The notes beneath the pieces were generated by a model. That model was not told where the DNA came from. It saw nothing but the letters and a program-made list of their open reading frames with translations, and did not search any database. The position numbers were made by a program, and so were the translations under genes. DNA of 12,103 bases from an uncultured Bacillota bacterium (GTDB lineage Bacteria; Bacillota; Clostridia; Lachnospirales; Lachnospiraceae), in contig CAJKMA010000074.1 of assembly GCA_905200905.1 (NCBI GenBank), positions 1 through 12,103 on the forward strand, given 5' to 3'. Shown piece after piece: positions 7,797-12,103 of this stretch (positions are counted from its first letter, which is position 1; every line of letters begins with the position of its first letter).

Positions 7797-8732
7797 TTAA
7801 AATAAAGTATAGTCTTTCTCGTATTTTCCAACTAATTTATTCACAATAAGAATGGTAATAAAACACAATACAGATTGATATAATCCAATTGCCGCCGACA
7901 TACCAAAATCGTTACTGCTAATTAATGTCCGGAATGTTAAAGTATCAATTACATCTGTATAATTATACAACAGTCCATTGGTACCCACTAAATTATAGAA
8001 CATATCAAAATTCCCTTTAAAAATGCCTCCTACTGATAACAAAAGAAGAATTACTGTTGTTTGCCTAATCATTGGAATCGTAATCTTGAAAATCCTCTGG
8101 AATACATTAGCACCATCAATTTTTGCTGCTTCATAGATGGATGTATCGATTCCCATAATTGCTGCTAAATACATAACTGAACCATATCCAATTCCCTTCC
8201 ATACATTAAAAAACAGAAGGATAAATGGCCAAACCTCAGGAGTTGTATAGAATTTTATCGGCTTTCCTCCAAATACCTGAATAATCTGATTCAGCACTCC
8301 ATAATCCGAACTAAAAATGTTAAATGCCATAACCCCTACAATAACCCAGGAAATAAAATACGGCAGAAACATTAATGACTGTGTAACCTTACGGTATCGT
8401 TTATTACGAATTTCTGTTAGTAGCACCGCAACTGCAATCTGTGCAATCGTATTTACTGCAATAAACAACACATTATAAAGAACCGTATTCCTCGTTACCA
8501 AACCCGCTTGTCCTGATTGGAAAAAGAATTTAAAGTTCTCTAAACCGTTCCATGGACTTCCCCAAATACCACCAGCGTAATTATATTTTTTAAATGCCAT
8601 TACAATTCCCGTCATAGGATAATAGGCAAACACCAAAGTATAAATAACTGCCGGTGAAAGCATAAGAAGAAATGCTCTGTACTTATAAAGCTTCTTGCAA
8701 AATTCTTTCCATCCTTTTCTTTTCGTTTTCAT
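7797..8732 (-). CDS. ABC sugar transporter permease, LplB type
   Basis: A 311-aa inner-membrane permease, first gene of the operon and partner of the YtcP-type permease. It shows a basic N-terminus, first membrane span at about 20-40 (FLLMLSPAVIYTLVFAYYPM), several further spans, the EAA loop EAAKIDGANVFQRIFKITIP (201-220), and the ending NKLVGKYEKDYTLF typical of LplB-like proteins. The frame is open to 8825, giving 31 extra residues, but that stretch covers the promoter -10 region and the ribosome site; AAGGAGGG at 8737-8744 is 4-5 bases before the ATG at 8732. The shorter form also matches the family length. Confidence 0.93.
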   Translation of the reverse strand: MKTKRKGWKEFCKKLYKYRAFLLMLSPAVIYTLVFAYYPMTGIVMAFKKYNYAGGIWGSPWNGLENFKFFFQSGQAGLVTRNTVLYNVLFIAVNTIAQIAVAVLLTEIRNKRYRKVTQSLMFLPYFISWVIVGVMAFNIFSSDYGVLNQIIQVFGGKPIKFYTTPEVWPFILLFFNVWKGIGYGSVMYLAAIMGIDTSIYEAAKIDGANVFQRIFKITIPMIRQTTVILLLLSVGGIFKGNFDMFYNLVGTNGLLYNYTDVIDTLTFRTLISSNDFGMSAAIGLYQSVLCFITILIVNKLVGKYEKDYTLF

Positions 8733-8736
8733 AGCT

Positions 8737-8744
8737 CCCTCCTT
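8737..8744 (-). promoter_or_regulatory. Ribosome binding site deciding the LplB-type permease start
   Basis: AAGGAGGG on the minus strand just before the ATG at 8732. It directly abuts the 22-base inverted repeat at 8745-8766, which could affect access of ribosomes. Confidence 0.85.
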
Positions 8745-8766
8745 TGAGCAATTTTTTTGTTGCTCA
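8745..8766 (-). promoter_or_regulatory. Inverted repeat in the operon 5' leader (candidate operator or RNA hairpin)
   Basis: TGAGCAA (8766-8760) and TTGCTCA (8751-8745) are exact reverse complements around an 8-base A-rich spacer on the minus strand. It lies about 17-38 bases downstream of the predicted transcript start and touches the Shine-Dalgarno. Fourteen bases of it recur at 8897-8910. It could be a repressor site downstream of the promoter or a leader hairpin; the 8-base spacer is wide for a classical LacI operator. Confidence 0.5.
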
Positions 8767-8789
8767 TATTCTTGTTTTGTTATAAACAT

Positions 8790-8818
8790 ATTATATACTT
8801 TGTCTGTATTTACTTCAA
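8790..8818 (-). promoter_or_regulatory. Sigma-A promoter of the galactan operon
   Basis: On the minus strand, -35 TTGAAG (8818-8813), a 17-base spacer and a perfect -10 TATAAT (8795-8790). Transcription should start near 8783, giving a leader of about 50 bases before the LplB-type permease. It lies after the degV terminator, so the operon is independently transcribed. Confidence 0.8.
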
Positions 8819-8881
8819 TTCGCATATTTTCTAAAGTTTTTTTATAAATATTGTACTGATTTTCTATTTTTTCCTCATTTC

Positions 8882-8910
8882 AGCGCAACTATTTTGTTTT
8901 TTGTTGCTCA
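8882..8910 (-). promoter_or_regulatory. Upstream repeat module of the galactan operon promoter (candidate second operator)
   Basis: On the minus strand, TGAGCAAC (8910-8903) is followed 13 bases later by GTTGCGCT (8889-8882), giving an inverted GCAAC/GTTGC pair. The run TGAGCAACAAAAAA is identical to that in the leader module at 8766-8753, exactly 144 bases away. It lies about 100-127 bases upstream of the predicted transcript start. A role in regulation is inferred from repetition and position. Confidence 0.4.
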
Positions 8911-8933
8911 CTAAATAAAATTTCTATTCCAAC

Positions 8934-8974
8934 AAAAAAAACGCTATTGTACATTTTTAGAACAATAACGTTTT
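8934..8974 (-). terminator. Rho-independent terminator after degV
   Basis: On the minus strand, AAAACGTTATTGT (8974-8962) pairs along all 13 bases (one G-U) with ACAATAGCGTTTT (8950-8938). The T run continues to 8934, giving eight Ts. It begins 23 bases past the degV stop codon. The stem is symmetrical, but the T run favours the minus direction. Confidence 0.88.
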
Positions 8975-8997
8975 CCCTTATCTTGTTTTCTTTAACT

Positions 8998-9837
8998 TTA
9001 TATTACTACAATAATCCCGCCGTCATTGGCATACATGGTGCTGACTCCCGCAGTATCCAGAACGAAGACATCCTTTACGGATATTCTCTTTAAGATTGCT
9101 TCTTTTACGATTTCTGCTCTCTCAGGACAGTTGCAGTGGCTGATTGCCAGCACCTTGTTCTCACTGTCTTTGGCATTTTCGGCAATATAATCTACCATTT
9201 TCATCAGGGCTTTGTTGATTCCCCTTGCCTGATCTAACTGAACAATCGTGCCCTCTGGTGTTGCCCCCATAACTGGTTTAATTTTCAGGGCAGATGCCAC
9301 AAAGGCTTTTAAATTACTGAGTCTGCCGTTTTTTCTAAGGGTTTCCAGATTTTCCAGTACAAAATAAGTATTCTGGGAATCAATATAGGCTTCCACAGTC
9401 TCTACCACCTGCTCAAACTCCATCCCCTGATTCTCACATTCCTCAATTTTTAAGGCAATGAGAGATTCTCCTACAGATGCAGAACGGGAATCAAAAACAT
9501 GAATCTTCTGTCCCGGCTTCTCATCTAAAAGCAAATTCTTTCCAAGAACTGCACTATTGTAGGAACCACTGAGGTTCGCAGATAATGTTACTGCATATAC
9601 ATGGTCTGCTCCGCAGTCATATGCTTGCATATAACGCTCCGGAGAAGGACAGGAAGACTTTGGACAATTCGGACTGTCCGCCACTTTTTTCAAAAATGAT
9701 GCCTGGTCAAAGGTTTCATCATCTACAGTATCTTCTCCTTCTACGGTCAGTGTGAGCGGTACACTTTCAATACGCTCATCTTCTTTCCATCTCTCTAATA
9801 ATTCTCCACAACTGTCTATTACAATTTTATAATTCAT
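8998..9837 (-). CDS. DegV family protein (fatty-acid binding)
   Basis: A 279-aa cytoplasmic protein of the DegV/FakB family, which bind a fatty acid and in FakB present it to the kinase FakA. Visible family features: the start YKIVIDSCGEL (usually DSTxDL), the VTLSANLSGSYNSA loop (about 83-96) that contacts the lipid carboxylate, VFDSRSASVGESL (about 114-126), and LENLETLRKNGRLS, the usual LexLxxGGRIS region. The frame is open to 9924, but AAAGAGG lies 9 bases before the ATG at 9837 and the extra 29 residues cover the promoter region. It stands alone between its own promoter and terminator. Whether it is a true FakB partner cannot be told from sequence, as no kinase gene is nearby. Confidence 0.92.
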   Translation of the reverse strand: MNYKIVIDSCGELLERWKEDERIESVPLTLTVEGEDTVDDETFDQASFLKKVADSPNCPKSSCPSPERYMQAYDCGADHVYAVTLSANLSGSYNSAVLGKNLLLDEKPGQKIHVFDSRSASVGESLIALKIEECENQGMEFEQVVETVEAYIDSQNTYFVLENLETLRKNGRLSNLKAFVASALKIKPVMGATPEGTIVQLDQARGINKALMKMVDYIAENAKDSENKVLAISHCNCPERAEIVKEAILKRISVKDVFVLDTAGVSTMYANDGGIIVVI

Positions 9838-9877
9838 TTCACACAACCTCTTTATGTAGTTTTTAATACTATGTTTT

Positions 9878-9906
9878 ATAATAACATATATCACACCATT
9901 TGAAAA
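9878..9906 (-). promoter_or_regulatory. Probable degV promoter
   Basis: On the minus strand, -35 TTTTCA (9906-9901), a 17-base spacer and -10 TATTAT (9883-9878), followed by a leader of about 30-40 bases to the degV start. The -10 is 5/6 and the -35 4/6 of consensus. The 170-base gap 9838-10007 must also hold the plus-strand promoter for the DUF5721 gene, for which I see no clear hexamer pair. Confidence 0.5.
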
Positions 9907-10007
9907 GGTTTTTCCTAAAAACACTGGGATTTTTTTTCTTTTTCGTTTATACTGTTAGTATCTTTAATTCTCTTTATAAAAATTCACATAATAAAGGAAC
10001 GATTGTC

Positions 10008-10511
10008 ATGATTGCATTACAAATGTTAGATATTAAAGACTTTATGTCAAAACTTTTAATTGGAAATGCTTTCGACCCATTCTGGCTGTCCGAAGCGTCC
10101 ATTACCACTTCTGTGACTTATACCCTGGATGGTGCACTCCACCCTGATTTTTTCGACACAGAAGAAAAAGAAGCTTTAGATGCAGAAGGCAGAACTTATG
10201 CTCTCTGGCGGGATTTAAAACCCTTTTGCTTTTCCATCATGAAAGGAAAAAAAACACCCCTTCACTTTAAAATTGTATTTCTACTTTCTCAGAAGAATGT
10301 GGAAAAGCTGCTGCGGGATCACCCCACAGGACTTACCAAGGAAGAAATCTTCGGGCTTTTCGTAAATTTCCAGTATGATGGAACTCACCTCACCTGCACT
10401 ACAGGGACTTCCATAAAAACGTTTACTCTGGACAAAACACTGGAGCATGTGTGGGATGAGCTGATTCAGAAATTCTTCCGGCAGCAAAAAATTCCTTACG
10501 AACAATTATAA
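10008..10511 (+). CDS. DUF5721 family protein of unknown function
   Basis: 167 aa, soluble, no signal peptide or membrane span. The opening MIALQMLDIKDFMSKLLIGNAFD...EASITTSVTYTLDG is that of the DUF5721 proteins widespread in Lachnospiraceae. Its middle (FSIMKGKKTPLHFKIVFLLSQKNVEKLL) and C-terminal FQYDGTHLTCTTGTS...W segments are hydrophobic/aromatic-rich with predicted mixed alpha-beta character. No catalytic motif is recognisable. The frame is open to 9900, but the added 36 residues are low-complexity (FFFFF) from T-rich promoter DNA; AAAGGA lies 9 bases before the ATG at 10008. It leads a run with nudC 27 bases downstream and ogt, so it may be cotranscribed with them; this hints at, but does not show, a link to nucleotide or damage metabolism. 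Confidence 0.8.
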   Translation: MIALQMLDIKDFMSKLLIGNAFDPFWLSEASITTSVTYTLDGALHPDFFDTEEKEALDAEGRTYALWRDLKPFCFSIMKGKKTPLHFKIVFLLSQKNVEKLLRDHPTGLTKEEIFGLFVNFQYDGTHLTCTTGTSIKTFTLDKTLEHVWDELIQKFFRQQKIPYEQL

Positions 10512-10538
10512 GCATTTTATGAACAGGAGCATTTACTT

Positions 10539-11378
10539 ATGATTCAAGACTTAGAAAATCATATTTTTCACAATGAATACCAGCCGGTTCCACCCAAAAA
10601 AACAGACTGCATCTTATACTATGAAAAACACTCTGTTCTGGTACATACTTCTCACGATTTGCTCACATTTCCCTCTTTCGGTGAACTAGAGCAGACGGTG
10701 CCTGATATTTATAAAAACTATGTCTATTTATTCTCTATTGATGAAACCCGCTATTATCTGGTTCCGTCCTTTTGTCCTAAATGGGCACCGGACTTTAATC
10801 TGGAGGATATCTCTGTATTTCGGGCATTTGGGCCACGCAAGCATGCTTTTGCCCTGATTACTGGTTTCCATCTCTTTACCTGGTATCAGACCCACCGCTT
10901 CTGTGGTGCCTGCGGTCACGAAAATGTCCATGACAAAAAAGAGCGGATGATGCTCTGTCCTGCATGCGGCAACACCCAGTATCCCAGAATTTCTCCGGCT
11001 GTGATTGTGGCTGTGCGAAATGGTGAAAAGCTTCTGCTCTCCAAGTATGCAAGCCGAAACCACACCCGGTATGCTCTCATTGCCGGATTTGCAGAAATCG
11101 GTGAAACACTGGAAGAAACGGTCAAACGGGAAGTCATGGAAGAAGTGGGGCTGAAAGTCAAAAACATCCATTATTATAAAAGCCAGCCCTGGGCACTCTC
11201 CGGCAGTCTCCTGTCTGGTTTTTACTGTGACCTGGATGGAGATGACCAGATTACCCTGGATGAAACAGAACTGGCTGTAGCAGAATGGTTTGAACGGAAA
11301 GAAATTCCTTATGAGGATTACGATGTAAGCCTTACCAGGGAAATGATGCTGCAATTCAAAAAAGGCCTGGATACTTAA
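10539..11378 (+). CDS. nudC: NAD+ diphosphatase NudC (Nudix hydrolase)
   Basis: A 279-aa cytoplasmic Nudix enzyme cleaving NADH/NAD+ to NMN(H) and AMP; E. coli NudC also removes NAD caps from RNA. The N-terminal domain (1-115) is followed by a zinc ribbon with Cys122, 125, 140 and 143 (FCGACGH...LCPACG), the linker YPRISPAVIV (148-157) and a full Nudix box G-x5-E-x7-RE-V-x-EE-x-GL at 183-205 with metal-binding E198, E201 and E202. The NADH-specific motif appears as SQPWALSGS (215-223), differing from the SQPWPFPxS of proteobacterial enzymes after SQPW. The ATG has AGGAG 9 bases upstream. It lies 27 bases after the DUF5721 gene and 33 before ogt. Confidence 0.94.
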   Translation: MIQDLENHIFHNEYQPVPPKKTDCILYYEKHSVLVHTSHDLLTFPSFGELEQTVPDIYKNYVYLFSIDETRYYLVPSFCPKWAPDFNLEDISVFRAFGPRKHAFALITGFHLFTWYQTHRFCGACGHENVHDKKERMMLCPACGNTQYPRISPAVIVAVRNGEKLLLSKYASRNHTRYALIAGFAEIGETLEETVKREVMEEVGLKVKNIHYYKSQPWALSGSLLSGFYCDLDGDDQITLDETELAVAEWFERKEIPYEDYDVSLTREMMLQFKKGLDT

Positions 11379-11411
11379 AAGCTTTATACTTCGCAAAAGA
11401 GGAGGCGTATC

Positions 11412-11924
11412 ATGCAATATATCAGTCACTGTGAATCACCCCTGGGGAAACTCCTTTTATCCGCAGATGACCTTGGATTAACAGGCATCTGGTTTGAGGG
11501 GCAGAAATATTTTCCTCCTTCCCTAAAAGAACCTTTTGAGGAAAAAGAAGTTCCTGTTATAAAGGAAACCAAACGCTGGCTTACCATTTACTTTTCTGGA
11601 AAAGATCCAGATTTTATGGTTCCTCTGCACTTTCTCGGCACGGATTTCCAGAAAATGGTGTGGGAAATCTTATGCTCCATTCCCTATGGAAAAACCATGA
11701 CTTATGGAGAAATTGCCAGACAGATTGCCTTTCAAAAAGGCATCCCGCATATGTCTGCCCAGGCAGTAGGCGGGGCTGTGGGGCACAACAAAATTTCCAT
11801 TCTGGTTCCCTGTCACCGGGTTGTGGGAACCAATGGCAGCCTCACAGGATATGCAGGCGGCATGGATAAAAAGGTGAAACTGCTGACCCTGGAAGGGGTT
11901 GATATGAGCCGTTTTTTTCTTTAG
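11412..11924 (+). CDS. ogt: Methylated-DNA--protein-cysteine S-methyltransferase
   Basis: A 170-aa suicide DNA-repair protein that transfers alkyl groups from O6-alkylguanine to its own cysteine. The acceptor is Cys134 in LVPCHRVVG (131-139); the preceding helix-turn-helix YGEIA...SAQAVGGAVGHN (98-126) includes the conserved hinge Asn126, and GYAGG (146-150) is the usual substrate-pocket segment. An N-terminal RNase-H-like domain (1-75) is present, with no AdaA-type zinc domain, so it is the Ogt form. AGAGGAGG sits 6 bases before the ATG. Last gene of the plus-strand run. Confidence 0.94.
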   Translation: MQYISHCESPLGKLLLSADDLGLTGIWFEGQKYFPPSLKEPFEEKEVPVIKETKRWLTIYFSGKDPDFMVPLHFLGTDFQKMVWEILCSIPYGKTMTYGEIARQIAFQKGIPHMSAQAVGGAVGHNKISILVPCHRVVGTNGSLTGYAGGMDKKVKLLTLEGVDMSRFFL

Positions 11925-11964
11925 TTTCCCTCATTGCACTGGCAATGTCTAGAGATTTTCATGG

Positions 11965-12012
11965 AAAAAGGCAGGATACCTTCCCTTTTATTTATGGGGA
12001 CATATCCTGCCT
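11965..12012 (-). terminator. Strong hairpin terminator between convergent genes
   Basis: AGGCAGGATA (11969-11978) and TATCCTGCCT (12003-12012) form a perfect 10-bp stem. A 2x2 internal loop leads to a further 5-bp stem TTCCC/GGGGA and a 10-base loop. On the minus strand the stem runs into TTTTT (11969-11965), a good terminator for a gene entering from the right. On the plus strand only a delayed T-rich stretch (12020-12040) follows, so it may also stop ogt transcripts less cleanly. Confidence 0.75.
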
Positions 12013-12062
12013 GTGCATCTCCTTTTCTTACTTTCACATCTTCTATTGTTTCTTCATACTGT

Positions 12063-12103
12063 TTATTTCGCCAGCATGAGCATGATTTCATTGCTTCTTG
12101 CAA
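12063..12103 (-). CDS. Probable last codons of a minus-strand gene entering from the right edge
   Basis: One minus-strand frame reads 12 codons (ARSNEIMLMLAK) from the edge to a TAA at 12065-12063, about 50 bases before the hairpin terminator. That spacing is what a gene end should look like. Twelve residues are too few to name the product. A competing frame stays open to 11921, through the terminator, and is judged less likely. The existence of a minus-strand gene is inferred mainly from the terminator's direction. Confidence 0.3.
   Translation of the reverse strand, partial: ARSNEIMLMLAK

Noticed and set aside
8733..8825. N-terminal 31-residue extension of the LplB-type permease.
   Set aside because: It spans the -10 region, the leader and the Shine-Dalgarno; the ATG at 8732 has the ribosome site and family-typical length.
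9838..9924. 29-residue extension of the DegV protein.
   Set aside because: DegV proteins begin at the YKIVIDS strand; the extra part overlaps the predicted promoter and the ribosome site at 9847-9853.
9900..10007. 36-residue N-terminal extension of the DUF5721 protein with a run of phenylalanines, resembling a signal or membrane segment.
   Set aside because: It comes from T-rich intergenic DNA; the family's conserved start is the ATG at 10008, which has AAAGGA upstream.
11932..11947. Perfect 6-bp inverted repeat CATTGC-ACTG-GCAATG just after the ogt stop, a possible ogt terminator.
   Set aside because: The stem is short and is followed by TCTAGAGATTTTC rather than a T run; the larger hairpin at 11969-12012 is a better candidate.
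11921..12103. 60-residue minus-strand reading frame at the right edge with several cysteines (CSCW, CQC).
   Set aside because: It runs through a strong hairpin terminator and overlaps the ogt stop; it resembles no family I know, and another frame ends cleanly before the terminator.

Overview
The window looks like a low-GC, endospore-forming gut Firmicute, most likely a Lachnospiraceae member (Blautia/Ruminococcus-like). The grounds are AT-rich DNA with strong AGGAGG-type ribosome sites, a dipicolinate synthase fragment (a spore gene), a DUF5721 protein and a clostridial-type NudC. The genus is inferred from protein style only.

Layout. (1) Positions 1-336, minus strand: the 5' part of a dipicolinate synthase subunit A gene (dpaA/spoVFA), running off the left edge. 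(2) Positions 8818 down to 369, minus strand: one galactan/galacto-oligosaccharide utilisation operon. It has a clear sigma-A promoter at 8790-8818, two CUT1 ABC permeases of the LplB and YtcP types, a DUF3502-type lipoprotein solute-binding protein, a LacI-family regulator, a GH53 endo-beta-1,4-galactanase and a GH42 beta-galactosidase, and it ends at a rho-independent terminator at 369-406. (3) Positions 8934-9837, minus strand: a single DegV-family lipid-binding protein with its own promoter and terminator. (4) Positions 10008-11924, plus strand: a three-gene run of DUF5721 protein, nudC and ogt, divergent from degV. (5) The right edge: a strong hairpin terminator at 11969-12012 and probably the last codons of a minus-strand gene entering from outside.

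How the operon should work: the lipoprotein captures galactan-derived oligosaccharides, the two permeases import them with an ATPase encoded elsewhere, GH53 cuts internal beta-1,4-galactosyl bonds, GH42 releases galactose, and the LacI-type protein senses the sugar. The notable feature is that GH53 carries Ig-like and carbohydrate-binding modules typical of secreted enzymes but has no signal peptide, so it appears cytoplasmic. The operon promoter is flanked by two copies of a 14-nt repeat, each part of an inverted-repeat module, which may be the regulatory sites. I found no CRISPR array, insertion sequence, tRNA or rRNA, and no wholly new system. No gene-free stretch exceeds about 300 bases; the longest, 8733-8997, holds the degV terminator and the operon promoter region.
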